This document shows positions 35,170 through 46,220 of a stretch of DNA of 64,000 bases, one piece after another (position 1 is the stretch's first letter; each line of letters begins with the position of its first letter). Source of the DNA: an uncultured bacterium (lineage in GTDB: Bacteria; Bacteroidota; Bacteroidia; Bacteroidales; Bacteroidaceae); NCBI GenBank assembly GCA_946188155.1, contig CAMHUC010000001.1:1-64000 (forward strand), read 5' to 3'. A model generated the notes under the pieces. The model saw only the letters and a program-made list of their open reading frames with translations, was not told the origin of the DNA and made no database searches. Made by a program: the position numbers and the translations under genes.

Positions 35170-36930
35170 TTATTGTTTCTTTGACCAGGAGTCCTTCAAG
35201 CCTACAGTCTTGTTGAATATTGGTCGCTCTGCTGTCGATTCTGTGTCGGGTGTGAAGTAGCCGATGCGCTGGAACTGCAGGTAGGTGAGGGGCTTCATCT
35301 GTGCGGCGTAGGGCTCGATGTAGCAGTCTGTCATCACCTTCAGCGAGTCGGGGTTGATCATCTGCTTCATGGCCGTCACGGCGTCGCACTGCTGCTCCTC
35401 GCGCAGACGGGCCAGTTCGTCGCGCGGGTTCTCCACCTTCCACAGACGGTCGTACATACGTACCTCGGCTTTCACGGCGTGCTGGCAGCTCACCCAGTGG
35501 AGCGTCTTGCCCTTGATCTTGCGGTTCGAGCCAGGCAGTCCGCTGCGCGACTCTGGGTCGTAGGTGCAGTAGATGGTGGTCACGCGGCCGTTCTCGTCCT
35601 CGTCGCAGGGGTGCTCCTCGTTGCACTTGATGATGTAGGCATTCTTCAGACGTACCTCCTTGCCGGGGGCCAGTCGCATGAACTTCTTCTCGGCTTCCTT
35701 CATGAAGTCATCGCGCTCAATCCAGAGTTCCCGGCTGAACTCGACGGTGTGGGTGCCGTCGGCCTCGTTCTCTGGGTTGTTGACGGCTGTGAGCTGTTCT
35801 ATCTGTCCCTCGGGATAGTTGGTGATGACCACCTTCACGGGGTCGAGTACGCCTGAGACGCGGATGGCGCGCTGGTTCAGGTCGTCGCGCACGGCACTCT
35901 CCAGCAGGGCCATGTCGTTGAGGGCGTCGATCTTGGTGTATCCTATCTTGTCGATGAAGTTGATGATGCTCTCGGGCGAGTAGCCGCGACGGCGGAAGCC
36001 GCAGATAGTGGGCATGCGAGGGTCGTCCCAGCCGCTGACCAGCCGTTCGTTGACCAGTGCCAGCAGGTTGCGCTTCGACATGAGGGTGTAGTTCAGGTTG
36101 AGCTTGTTGAACTCCGTCTGTCGTGGACGGTTGTCCTCGATGTTGTCCGTCTCGCCCCTCCACTCTTTCATCCAGGTGACGAACAGGTCGTACAGGGGGC
36201 GGTGCTCCACGAACTCCAGCGTACACCACGAGTGGGTGACGCCCTCCAGATAGTCGCTCTGCCCGTGGGTGAAGTCGTACATCGGGTAGGCGTTCCATTT
36301 ATTACCCGTACGGATGTGTGGTATGTTGAGCACGCGATAGATTAGCGGGTCGCGGAACAGCATATTGGGGTGACTCATGTCAATCTTGGCGCGAAGCACC
36401 AGCGTGCCCGGCTCGCACTCTCCGCTGTTCATGTATTCAAACAGCTTCAGGTTCTCCTCCACGGGGCGGTCGCGATAGGGGCTGTTGGTGCCTGGACTGG
36501 TGGTGGTACCCTTCTGCTGGGCTATCACTTCAGCGCTCTGCTCGTCGACGTAGGCGCGTCCCTGGCGGATGAGCCACACGGCGAAGTCCCAGAGTTCCTG
36601 GAAGTAGTCGGAGGCGTAGTACACGTTGGCCCACTGGAATCCGAGCCATTTGATATCCTGCTCGATGCTCTCGATATACTCCGTGTCCTCCTTCTGTGGG
36701 TTGGTATCGTCGAAGCGGAGGTTGCAGGTGCCGCCGTATTTCTTGGCCAGTCCGAAGTCGATGGCGATAGCCTTGGCGTGACCGATGTGCAGGTAGCCGT
36801 TGGGTTCCGGTGGGAAGCGGGTCTGCATCCTGCCGCCGTTCTTGCCTGCTGCCAGGTCGTCAATCACCTTCTGCTCGATGAAGCTCACCGATTTCCTCTC
36901 TTCACTCGTGTTGATTGTTTTCTCTTCCAT
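35170..36930 (-). CDS. glnS: Glutaminyl-tRNA synthetase (586 aa)
   Basis: A class I synthetase charging tRNA-Gln directly. PPEPNGYLHIGHAKA at about 40 holds the HIGH motif; the KMSKS loop reads LMSKRNLL (about 275). The C-terminal anticodon-binding beta-barrels follow, with RDDLNQRAIRVSGVLDPVKV. Direct charging means that the cell need not depend on GatCAB for Gln. The gap to mltG upstream is filled by an octamer array (36941-36980). Confidence 0.95.
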   Translation of the reverse strand: MEEKTINTSEERKSVSFIEQKVIDDLAAGKNGGRMQTRFPPEPNGYLHIGHAKAIAIDFGLAKKYGGTCNLRFDDTNPQKEDTEYIESIEQDIKWLGFQWANVYYASDYFQELWDFAVWLIRQGRAYVDEQSAEVIAQQKGTTTSPGTNSPYRDRPVEENLKLFEYMNSGECEPGTLVLRAKIDMSHPNMLFRDPLIYRVLNIPHIRTGNKWNAYPMYDFTHGQSDYLEGVTHSWCTLEFVEHRPLYDLFVTWMKEWRGETDNIEDNRPRQTEFNKLNLNYTLMSKRNLLALVNERLVSGWDDPRMPTICGFRRRGYSPESIINFIDKIGYTKIDALNDMALLESAVRDDLNQRAIRVSGVLDPVKVVITNYPEGQIEQLTAVNNPENEADGTHTVEFSRELWIERDDFMKEAEKKFMRLAPGKEVRLKNAYIIKCNEEHPCDEDENGRVTTIYCTYDPESRSGLPGSNRKIKGKTLHWVSCQHAVKAEVRMYDRLWKVENPRDELARLREEQQCDAVTAMKQMINPDSLKVMTDCYIEPYAAQMKPLTYLQFQRIGYFTPDTESTAERPIFNKTVGLKDSWSKKQ

Positions 36931-36940
36931 ATATTGATTT

Positions 36941-36980
36941 CGTTTTTTCGTTATTACGTTATTACGTTATTTCGTTATTT
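36941..36980. repeat. Octamer array CGTTATTN x5
   Basis: Five 8-mers in a row (CGTTTTTT, CGTTATTA twice, CGTTATTT twice), filling most of the gap between the mltG stop and the glnS start. Same unit family as the arrays at 40802, 47923, 49365 and 63114. Confidence 0.95.
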
Positions 36981-36993
36981 CGATAAGCTGCTG

Positions 36994-38022
36994 TCACTTG
37001 ATTCCCCTGTCGTTCAGGGCCTTTGAATAGCGTGCGGCGTTCCTCAGGTGCTCCTGATAGGTGCGGGCGAAGTTGTGAGTGCCCGAGAAGTCCTCCTTGG
37101 CGCACATATACAGGTAGTCGTGGGGCGTGCGGTTGAGCACGGCGTCGATGCCCTTGATGGATGCTATCTTGATGGGCCCTGGGGGCAGTCCTGCGTTCTG
37201 ATAGGTGTTGTAGGGGCTGTCGAAGAAGAGCATGTCGTGGTAGATACGCCTTAGCTCGAATCGCTTCATGGCGAACTTGACGGTGGGGTCGGCCTGCAGG
37301 GGCATGCCAGCTTTCAGCCGGTTCAGGTACATACCAGCTATCATAGGCTTCTCGGCGTTGTTGGCCGTCTCTTCGTCGATGATGCTGGCCAGTGTGCATA
37401 CCTCGTTGGGTGTCAGTCCCAGTGCGTCGGCCTTCTTCATGCGCTCCTGGTTCCAGAAATGTTTGTTCTCCTTCTGCATGCGCTCCATCAGCTGGTCGAT
37501 GTTGATATTCCAGTACAGCTCGTAGGTGTCGGGCACGAACATGCAGGCGATGGTGGCAGTGTCGTAGCCCATGTGAGCGCAGTAGGCACTGTCTATCAGT
37601 GTGGCTGCTATCGTTGCGCTGTCGAGCATCAGTTTCCTGTCCAGCTGAGCTGCCAGCTTCTCCATCGTTCGCGATTCGGGTATGGTGAGCATCATGGGCT
37701 CCTGGCGCCCGTTCTTCAGGTTGCGGAACACCTCGTAGATGTTCATGTCGGGCTTGATGGCATAGCGGCCCGTACGTACGTGCTCGGGGTACTTGCCGTA
37801 GCGAGTTAGATATTTGAATCCCGTCAGGCTGCGCTCGGCTGCTGCCGGTTGCAGCTTGGCATAGACGGAGTCGACCGTGTCATCGCCATCGATGTAGACA
37901 TAGTAGACGGTCTCGCGCTCCCTGCTGAAGTCCGACAGGAAGTAGTAGTACATCAGCCCCGCTATAGCCAGCAGGCAGATGGCTATCGGCATCAGATAAT
38001 ATTGCGTTTTGATTGCCTTCAT
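36994..38022 (-). CDS. mltG: Endolytic murein transglycosylase MltG (342 aa)
   Basis: An inner-membrane YceG-family enzyme that cuts nascent peptidoglycan and so helps end glycan strands. One N-terminal TM (about 8-28), a LysM-like region, and a catalytic domain with TLASIIDEETAN (catalytic Glu about 215), MYLNRLKAGMPLQADPTVKF, YNTYQNAGLPPGPI and the closing F-S-G-T-H-N-F-A. Start is ATG 38022, since the promoter (38047-38054) makes the ATG at 38049 unlikely to be transcribed. First gene of its operon. Confidence 0.9.
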   Translation of the reverse strand: MKAIKTQYYLMPIAICLLAIAGLMYYYFLSDFSRERETVYYVYIDGDDTVDSVYAKLQPAAAERSLTGFKYLTRYGKYPEHVRTGRYAIKPDMNIYEVFRNLKNGRQEPMMLTIPESRTMEKLAAQLDRKLMLDSATIAATLIDSAYCAHMGYDTATIACMFVPDTYELYWNINIDQLMERMQKENKHFWNQERMKKADALGLTPNEVCTLASIIDEETANNAEKPMIAGMYLNRLKAGMPLQADPTVKFAMKRFELRRIYHDMLFFDSPYNTYQNAGLPPGPIKIASIKGIDAVLNRTPHDYLYMCAKEDFSGTHNFARTYQEHLRNAARYSKALNDRGIK

Positions 38023-38046
38023 CTTCTTATTTCTTGAAAATCGCTG

Positions 38047-38054
38047 CAAAGTTA
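38047..38054 (-). promoter_or_regulatory. mltG promoter -7 box TAACTTTG
   Basis: Minus strand, about 25 nt before ATG 38022, divergent from the malQ promoter 44 bp away. No clear -33 element. Confidence 0.65.
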
Positions 38055-38098
38055 CGAAAAAAATCGCAACTCATAGCCGATAACTCATTTTTTTATTG

Positions 38099-38106
38099 TA
38101 TCTTTG
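38099..38106 (+). promoter_or_regulatory. malQ promoter -7 box TATCTTTG
   Basis: Fits TAnnTTTG. The start near 38112 leaves a leader of about 13 nt before ATG 38125. The -33 region is T-rich without a proper TTTG. Confidence 0.7.
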
Positions 38107-38124
38107 CAGGAAATTCTTAAGATT

Positions 38125-40779
38125 ATGAAACTCAGATTCTCCATAAACTACGGCACGCAGTGGGGTGAAAGCCTCCATGTGGCCATTTCCTATCATAGCG
38201 CCGACGGCACGGTGCGCACGGCCAATCTGCCGATGCTCACGCAGGACGGCATGCTCTGGACGCTCGAGACGGCTGTCGTTGAGTCGCGCCAGCACCCCAT
38301 CAGCTCCTTTACCTATTATTATCAGGTGGAGGATGGCGACGGGCGGGTTGTCAGGCGTGAGTGGACGGGCGTCAGGCGTTCCTACTGGTTCGACAGCTCG
38401 AAGAGCTACGTGCTGCCCGACCTCTGGCGCGACATCCCCCTGCAGTATCACCTCTACAGCAGTGCCTATGCCGCCACGATGGGCCTGCCCCTCGGCGAAG
38501 AGAGCCAGACGCTGCGGGTGCCCCTCTATCGCAAGACCGTCATCTTCCGTGTATCAGCCCCTCAGCTGCTCAAGGGGCAGTCGCTCGCCCTGCTGGGAAG
38601 CCATCCCGCCCTGGGCGACTGGAATGCCGCCCGCTATCTTAAGATGGAGTACATTGGCCGCTTCGACTGGCTGCTGTCGGTCAACGTGGATGCCGTCATG
38701 CTGCCGCTGGAATATAAATATGTGATCATCGACGATGCCACCAACAACCTTGTGGCCTGGGAGGAAGGTGACAACCGGACTACTGCCGGCCTGCTGCCCC
38801 CAGAGCATGCAACGGTGGCGGACGGTACGGTGGTTGTGCTCTACGGTGAGAACCTCCGGGTGAAGGAACACACCTGGCGAGCTGCCGGGGTAGTAGTGCC
38901 CGTGTTCTCCTTGCGTAGCGAGCTGTCTTACGGCTGTGGCGACTTCGGCGACCTGCGGCGGCTGGTAGACTGGGCCTCTGTGACCGGCATGAAGGTGATA
39001 CAGGTGCTGCCCGTCAACGATACCACGACCGACGGGCGGTGGCACGATTCCTATCCCTACAACATCGTCTCGGCCTTCGCCCTGCATCCGCATTACCTCG
39101 ACATCGAGTCCCTCGGCCCGCTGAAGAACAAGCAGCGCATGACGGCCTACCACCGCCAGCGACGCGAGCTGAATGCCCTTGGCTACAGCGACTATGAGGC
39201 CGTGGGGCGCGTGAAACGGGAGTACATAGCCGAACTGTTTGCCGAGCGCGGACAGCAGACACTCGACTCCAAGGAGTTCCGGGACTGGTTTGCCCACAAC
39301 CGCTTCTGGCTGGAGCCATACGCCCAGTGGAATGGAGAATTAAGAATGGCCTACTTCACCCAGTATCACCTCCACCTGCAGCTCAAGGCCGCCGCCGACT
39401 ACGCACGCTCGAAGGGCATCATCATCAAGGGCGACCTGCCCATCGGCGTCAATCGCCAGAGCGTGGAGACGGCCACCCATCCCGAATACTTCAACCTCGA
39501 CTGCTCCGTAGGCGCTACGCCCGATGCCTTCGTGCCCAACGGCCAGAACTGGGGATTCCCCTCCTACGACTTCACGAGTGGCGAGAACGCTGGGCAGAGG
39601 AGGGTGAATACTGCCGATGAGCACAGTTCTCTCATCGACTGGTTCCACCAGCGCCTCCGTTGGATGGCGCAGTATTTCGATGCCTTCCGAATAGACCACG
39701 TGCTGGGATTCTTCCGCGTCTGGGAGATTCCTGAGGACGCACTCTTCGGCATCCTGGGCCACTTCTCGCCCGCACTGCCCTTCACCGTCGGCGAGATAGA
39801 ATACTTCGGCCTGCCATTCCGAAAAGACCTGATGACGCGGCCCTTCATCAACGACCGCGTGATAGAACGGCTCTTCGGCATCCACGCCAACTACGTGCGC
39901 GACAACTGTCTCGTGCCGCGAGCCTACGGACTCTACGACCTGCGCTCCGACTACGACACGCAGCGCAAGATCTCGAAGGCCTTCGAGGGCCGGGGCGACG
40001 AGAACAGCCTCTGGATTCGCGACGGACTCTACCGTCTGGTGAGTGATGTGCTATTCCTCGAAGACCCGCGCCAGCCTGAGATGTACCATCCGCGCATCGG
40101 AGTGACTCATGAACCCGTCTACGATGCACTGAGCAGCGACGAGAAGGATGCCTTCATGCGCCTGTACAACAACTACTACTACCAGCGCCACAACTTCTTC
40201 TGGGGCCAGCAGGCCACGCGGAGACTCACCCGGCTGTTCGGCTCCACCCGTATGCTCTGCTGTGCCGAGGACCTGGGCATGCTGCCCGAGTGCGTCGGAT
40301 GGGTGCTCGATGCACTGCGTATACTGACCCTCGAGGTGCAGTCGCTGCCCAAGCAGCAGGGCTTCGAGTTCGCCCATCTCGACGGCAATCCCTACCGCTC
40401 GGTAGCCACCTTTGCCACCCACGACATGTCGCCCCTGCGGCTCTGGTGGGAGGAGAACCCCGAGCGCACACAGCGATATTACGTCTCGATGCTGCAGAAG
40501 CAGGGCCGTGCCCCCGAGCACCTGCCCGCCCATCTGGCCGAGGAGATCATCGCCCGCCACCTCTACTGCCCCTCGATGCTCTGTATGCTCTCGCTGCAGG
40601 ACTGGCTGGCCATGGACGGCGAGCTGCGCTCGAAGAATCCGCGAGAGGAGCGTATCAACGTACCCAGCGACCCCTATAACCGCTGGCGATACCGCATGCA
40701 CCTGACTATCGACGAGCTGCTCCAAGCCGACCGCTATAATAATAAGGTACGCACGATGATCATACGGTCCAAGCGCTGA
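38125..40779 (+). CDS. malQ: 4-alpha-glucanotransferase with two starch-binding domains (884 aa)
   Basis: Amylomaltase of family GH77, acting on maltodextrins or glycogen in the cytoplasm. Residues 1-115 and about 133-225 are two CBM20-like domains (second one: LALLGSHPALGDWNA). The catalytic barrel shows YGCGDFGDL, FRIDHVLGFFRVWEIP (nucleophile Asp), EDLGMLPECV (acid/base Glu) and THDMSPLRLWWEE. This long form is known from Bacteroidetes and plant DPE2. Start ATG 38125 is set by the promoter. Oddity: at about 402-409, right after FWLEPYA, the protein reads QWNGELRMAYFTQ; the DNA is a short heptamer run (AATGGAG, AATTAAG, 39331-39349) and a loop normally present here may be missing. Confidence 0.92.
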   Translation: MKLRFSINYGTQWGESLHVAISYHSADGTVRTANLPMLTQDGMLWTLETAVVESRQHPISSFTYYYQVEDGDGRVVRREWTGVRRSYWFDSSKSYVLPDLWRDIPLQYHLYSSAYAATMGLPLGEESQTLRVPLYRKTVIFRVSAPQLLKGQSLALLGSHPALGDWNAARYLKMEYIGRFDWLLSVNVDAVMLPLEYKYVIIDDATNNLVAWEEGDNRTTAGLLPPEHATVADGTVVVLYGENLRVKEHTWRAAGVVVPVFSLRSELSYGCGDFGDLRRLVDWASVTGMKVIQVLPVNDTTTDGRWHDSYPYNIVSAFALHPHYLDIESLGPLKNKQRMTAYHRQRRELNALGYSDYEAVGRVKREYIAELFAERGQQTLDSKEFRDWFAHNRFWLEPYAQWNGELRMAYFTQYHLHLQLKAAADYARSKGIIIKGDLPIGVNRQSVETATHPEYFNLDCSVGATPDAFVPNGQNWGFPSYDFTSGENAGQRRVNTADEHSSLIDWFHQRLRWMAQYFDAFRIDHVLGFFRVWEIPEDALFGILGHFSPALPFTVGEIEYFGLPFRKDLMTRPFINDRVIERLFGIHANYVRDNCLVPRAYGLYDLRSDYDTQRKISKAFEGRGDENSLWIRDGLYRLVSDVLFLEDPRQPEMYHPRIGVTHEPVYDALSSDEKDAFMRLYNNYYYQRHNFFWGQQATRRLTRLFGSTRMLCCAEDLGMLPECVGWVLDALRILTLEVQSLPKQQGFEFAHLDGNPYRSVATFATHDMSPLRLWWEENPERTQRYYVSMLQKQGRAPEHLPAHLAEEIIARHLYCPSMLCMLSLQDWLAMDGELRSKNPREERINVPSDPYNRWRYRMHLTIDELLQADRYNNKVRTMIIRSKR
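39331..39349. repeat. Short heptamer run inside malQ
   Basis: AATGGAG, AATTAAG, AATGG: 2.7 units of 7 bp, in frame, encoding NGELRM. Too short to be certain, but alike in style to the array at 61857. Confidence 0.4.
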
Positions 40780-40801
40780 CGGCCTCGGCATCCAGTTGTC
40801 C

Positions 40802-40841
40802 CGTTATTTCGTTATTTCGTTATCACGTTATTCCGTTATTC
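40802..40841. repeat. Octamer array CGTTATNN x5
   Basis: CGTTATTT twice, CGTTATCA, CGTTATTC twice; ends 5 bp before ATG 40847 and fills most of the malQ-HAD gap. Same family as the array at 36941. Confidence 0.95.
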
Positions 40842-40846
40842 CGACA

Positions 40847-41509
40847 ATGTACAATACCTTCATATTCGACCTCGACGGTACCCTGCTCGACACCTTGCGC
40901 GACCTGGCTTCATCCGTCAATTACGCGCTGCGCCAGCACGGCATGCCGGTACACTCCTTAGACGACATCCGGCGATTCGTGGGCAACGGCGTCCGCCTCC
41001 TGATGGAGCGGAGTGTGCCTTTGGGTAGTGCAAACCCCGAGTTTAAAGCGGCCTTCGCCACCTTCCGCGAGCACTATATGCATCACTCGCTCGACACCAC
41101 GCGGCCCTACGATGGTATCCCTGAAACGCTCGCCGAGCTGCGCCGCCGCGGCTGCCGCATCGCCGTGGTGAGCAACAAGATGATGGCAGCCACCGAGGCC
41201 CTCTGCCGACACTTCTTCGCCGACACTGTGGAGGTGGCCATCGGAGAGCACGAGGCCGAGGGCATACGCAAGAAGCCCGCTCCCGACACCGTCGTCGAGG
41301 CACTCAGACAGCTGGGGGAGGACGGCGAGGATGCCGTCTACGTTGGCGACAGCGATGTGGATATCCAGACCGCCCTCAACGCCTCGCTGCCCTGCATCTC
41401 TGTGCTCTGGGGCTTCCGCGACCGTGAGTTCCTGCTCAGCCACGGGGCCGACACCATGATTGAGCACCCCCGCGAGCTGTTGAGCTTTGCGGGGCCTAAG
41501 AGGGTTTGA
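40847..41509 (+). CDS. HAD-family phosphatase, phosphoglycolate phosphatase-like (220 aa)
   Basis: A HAD hydrolase of the Gph/PGMB type: FIFDLDGTLLDTL (nucleophile Asp), a helical cap, VVSNKM (motif II Ser), RKKPAPDTV (motif III Lys) and YVGDSDVDIQTA (motif IV). It may clear phosphoglycolate or another small phosphate ester. Starts at ATG 40847, after the octamer array; reading from 40796 would translate the repeat. Its stop codon is the first part of the inverted-repeat element at 41508. Confidence 0.85.
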   Translation: MYNTFIFDLDGTLLDTLRDLASSVNYALRQHGMPVHSLDDIRRFVGNGVRLLMERSVPLGSANPEFKAAFATFREHYMHHSLDTTRPYDGIPETLAELRRRGCRIAVVSNKMMAATEALCRHFFADTVEVAIGEHEAEGIRKKPAPDTVVEALRQLGEDGEDAVYVGDSDVDIQTALNASLPCISVLWGFRDREFLLSHGADTMIEHPRELLSFAGPKRV

Positions 41510-41926
41510 ATTATAGGTTGTAACGTTGTTACATCGCCGATGTACAAAGGGCGTGCAACCTGTTTTGGAGGTTGTAAGGTTGTAACAAGGTTGTAACGCT
41601 TTTCGGTCTTGCTGCAAGCCTATCAGCCTGGTTTTTGGGATGGCTACTTATAGTACTGCGGGGCCTGATACCAAACGCCAGAAAGCTCCTAACCAATGAC
41701 AGAAGCCTATCTTTCGCTGAATTTACTAGTAAATCCAGTCATTAATGGCACTCTGACAAATAGGGAGCAGCGTGTTACAAACATGGAGCGGCATGTTACA
41801 AACAAGGAGCGGCATGTTACAAACAGGGAGCGGCATGTTACAACCTTGTAGCAACCTTACAACCTGCGAAAAAGGTTGCACGCCCTTTGTACATCGGCGA
41901 TGTAACAACGTTACAACCTGTAATTC
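41508..41926. repeat. 419-bp inverted-repeat element between convergent genes
   Basis: The outer arms 41508-41561 and 41873-41926 are complementary over 54 nt with a single mismatch. After 7 unpaired nt on each side, the inner arms 41569-41593 and 41841-41865 match at 23 of 25. The arms begin inside the stop codon of the HAD gene and end 10 bp from the stop of the helicase gene. Between the arms lie about 170 bp without obvious structure and then the 21-bp repeats at 41763-41844. The heptamer GTTACAA/TTGTAAC recurs through arms and repeats. No transposase. No convincing gene within these 426 bp. Confidence 0.95.
41763..41844. repeat. 21-bp tandem repeats, 3.9 copies
   Basis: Unit GGAGCGGCATGTTACAAACA with one variable base, at 41763, 41784, 41805 and 41826 (last copy cut by the inner arm). 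21 bp is two turns of B-DNA, so any bound protein would see all copies on one face. Confidence 0.95.
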
Positions 41927-41935
41927 GATTTCTCT

Positions 41936-43708
<1,773 letters not shown>

Positions 43709-43710
43709 AT

Positions 43711-43739
43711 CGAAAATCGAAAATCGTTAAATCGAAAAT
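43711..43739. repeat. Heptamer array CGAAAAT x4
   Basis: CGAAAAT twice, one 8-bp variant, CGAAAAT again. It fills the gap between PBP1A and the helicase and lies 2 bp upstream of the helicase TTG start. Confidence 0.85.
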
Positions 43740-43751
43740 AACTCCATCTCA

Positions 43752-46220
43752 TCATTCCTCCTTGGTGGCCTCGGCTGCCGGGGCCTCGGTGGGCTCGGGC
43801 TGCGTCTCTTCGGGTTCGGCAGGCTGGGCGGGATGCTGCATGGGGTTGCCGTACTCATCGTACTCGATGTACTTGTCGATGCCTTCCAGGTCGAGCGAGT
43901 CGGTGCCGATGGAGTCGGAGTCGGCCGCGTGGTAGGCGTACTGGCAGTTCAGGTACATATCCTGGGTGATGGTCTCATCCTTGGGCTTCTGGGCGAACTT
44001 GCCGTGATAGTGCTTGAAGGCGGGGTCGCCGAGCACAGACTGGAAGAAGTATCCGCAGATGGGCAAAGCCGTGCGCGACCCTTGTCCGAGTGCTCCTGTG
44101 CGGAAGTGTATGCTTCGGTACTCGCCGCCCACCCATGCTCCGGCCACCAGCTTGGGGCTGACGCCCACGAACCAGGCGTCGGAGTGGTTGTTCGACGTGC
44201 CCGTCTTGCCTCCGAACTCGGTGTCGCGGTCGAACTGGCCCACGTATCCCCAGAGGCTCATCGAGGTGCCTCCGCGCTCGCGCAGACCTCCGAGGAGCAT
44301 TTGCTGCATGAGGTAGGCCGAGCGGTAGGGGATGGCTTGTCGCTGTTCGGTGGGACCTGTGTAGATTTCTTTCCCGTCGCGGTCGAGGATGCGGGTGACG
44401 AGCACCGGGTCGTGGGCGCGGCCGTCGTTGGCCACGGTGCAGTAGCTGTTGACGAGCTCCAGCAGGTTGACGTCGCTGGAGCCGAGGGCGAGCGAGGGCG
44501 TGGGGTCGAGCTTCGACTTGATGCCCATGTTGCGCGCCGTATTGGCGATGTTCTCGATGCCCACCTCCTGTCCGAGCTTCACGGCGATGGAGTTGATGCT
44601 TTGTGCGAAGGCCACCTTCAGGGGCATGGAGTCGCCGGTGAAGTAGCCGTTGGCGTTGGTGGGTGCCCATGTCACTTCTTTCTTCTTGGCAGGGTCCCAG
44701 ACCTTCATGGCGAAGTAGGAGTCCAGTCGGCGGTCGCAGGGCGTGAGGCCCTGGTTCATGGCCTCGGTGTAGACGAAGAGCTTGAACGTGGAGCCAGGCT
44801 GCCGCATGGCGGTCACCTTGTCATATTTCCATGAGTTGAAGTCCACGTCGCCCACCCATGCCTTCACGTGGCCCGTCTCTGCCTCCATGGCCACGAATCC
44901 GCAGTGCATGAATCGCACCATGTAGCGGATGGAGTCCATGGTCGTCATCACGCGCTCTGTCTTGCCCTCGCCGTAGTCGAAGAGGCTGACGGGGTGGGGC
45001 AGGTTCATATAGTAGTTGATGGAGTCCTCGTTGCCGTCGAACTTCTTCTTCAGCTGCTTGTAGTAGGGTTGTCGCTTGGCGATGTCCTCGATAAAGTTCT
45101 TGATCTCCACGTGGTGCTCGTCCTGCCAGGGGTTCTCCGAACCCCAGTGGTTGTCGAAGTTGCGCTGCACCTGCATCATCTGCTTGCGTGCCGCCTCTTC
45201 GGCGTACTTCTGCATACGGGTGTCTACGGTGGTGTAGATCTGCAGGCCGTCGGTGTAGAGGTCGTAGCCGTTGTCCTTGCACCAGTCGCGCAGGTAGTTG
45301 GCCACGGCCTCGCGGAAGTAGGTGGCCTGGCCGTCGTAGGCATTCTCCACGCTGTAGTCCGACATGTCGATTTCCTTGGCTTTGAGCGTGTCGCATCCCT
45401 CTTGGGTGAGGTGCCCGTGCTTCTGCATCAGGTCGAGCACGATGTTGCGGCGCTTCAGGGCATTGTCGGGATTGATGAGCGGATTGTAGTAGGTGGTGGC
45501 CTTGAGCATGCCTACGAGTATGGCGGCATTTTCGGGTGTGAGCTCCTTGGGCGTGCAGCCGAAGTAGGTTTTGCAGGCCGTCTTGATGCCGAAGGCGTTG
45601 GAGCCGAAGTCCACGGTGTTGGCATATTGCGTGAGGATTTCCTCCTTGGTGAAGAAGTACTCCAGCTTGTAGGCGGTGATCCATTCCTTGCTTTTCATAA
45701 TGAGCATCTTCAGGCCGGGAATGTTGCCCAGCAGGCCCGTGGAGTATTCGGAGCGGGTGCGGAAGAGGTTCTTGGCCAGCTGCTGGGTGATGGTGGAGGC
45801 CCCTCGCGCGTCGTGATGGAGGATGTACTCCTTGGCCACGGCGAAGAAGGCCGTGTAGTCGATGCCGTGATGGTGGTAGAATCGTTCGTCCTCGGTATCG
45901 ATGAGTGCCTGCCAGAACACGGGGTTGACATCCTCGTAGCTGACGGGCGTGCGGTTCTCGGAGAAGAACTTGCCAATCTGCACCTCGTCGGCACTGTAGA
46001 TGATGGATGCCTCGGCGGGTCGCTTGTTCTTGATGGTGGCCATCGACGGTGACTTTCCGAAGAGCCAGAGGAAGTTGACATCGACGGCTCCGAGGTATAG
46101 GAAGAATGCTGCGATGACAGTGATGACGGCTGACAGCAGCTTGATGTACCACGGGCGCCCTTTGAAGAGGCTCTTATACAGATGCCACAGGCTGGTTATC
46201 CAATTCCATATCTTTTTCAT
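43752..46220 (-). CDS. mrcA: Bifunctional penicillin-binding protein 1A (822 aa)
   Basis: A class A PBP that polymerises glycan strands and cross-links peptides. One TM (about 24-45); GT51 domain with DTEDERFYHHHGID (catalytic Glu about 112) and GASTITQQLAKNLF; transpeptidase with PGSTFK (Ser about 475), SINSIAVK (SxN) and GGKTGTSNNHSDAWF (KTG, about 675). It ends in an acidic Pro/Glu tail. The start overlaps miaA by 47 bp, suggesting coupled translation. It lies in an operon with lipid A genes, so wall and outer membrane synthesis could be co-regulated. Confidence 0.94.
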   Translation of the reverse strand: MKKIWNWITSLWHLYKSLFKGRPWYIKLLSAVITVIAAFFLYLGAVDVNFLWLFGKSPSMATIKNKRPAEASIIYSADEVQIGKFFSENRTPVSYEDVNPVFWQALIDTEDERFYHHHGIDYTAFFAVAKEYILHHDARGASTITQQLAKNLFRTRSEYSTGLLGNIPGLKMLIMKSKEWITAYKLEYFFTKEEILTQYANTVDFGSNAFGIKTACKTYFGCTPKELTPENAAILVGMLKATTYYNPLINPDNALKRRNIVLDLMQKHGHLTQEGCDTLKAKEIDMSDYSVENAYDGQATYFREAVANYLRDWCKDNGYDLYTDGLQIYTTVDTRMQKYAEEAARKQMMQVQRNFDNHWGSENPWQDEHHVEIKNFIEDIAKRQPYYKQLKKKFDGNEDSINYYMNLPHPVSLFDYGEGKTERVMTTMDSIRYMVRFMHCGFVAMEAETGHVKAWVGDVDFNSWKYDKVTAMRQPGSTFKLFVYTEAMNQGLTPCDRRLDSYFAMKVWDPAKKKEVTWAPTNANGYFTGDSMPLKVAFAQSINSIAVKLGQEVGIENIANTARNMGIKSKLDPTPSLALGSSDVNLLELVNSYCTVANDGRAHDPVLVTRILDRDGKEIYTGPTEQRQAIPYRSAYLMQQMLLGGLRERGGTSMSLWGYVGQFDRDTEFGGKTGTSNNHSDAWFVGVSPKLVAGAWVGGEYRSIHFRTGALGQGSRTALPICGYFFQSVLGDPAFKHYHGKFAQKPKDETITQDMYLNCQYAYHAADSDSIGTDSLDLEGIDKYIEYDEYGNPMQHPAQPAEPEETQPEPTEAPAAEATKEE

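Noticed and set aside
41763..41844. The 21-bp repeats as a CRISPR array
   Set aside because: The units are directly adjacent without spacers, and no cas gene is near.
44821..46152. Long open frames on both strands within the PBP1A gene (about 390-440 codons)
   Set aside because: They mirror the G/C-rich third positions of PBP1A, show no motif and have no start context.
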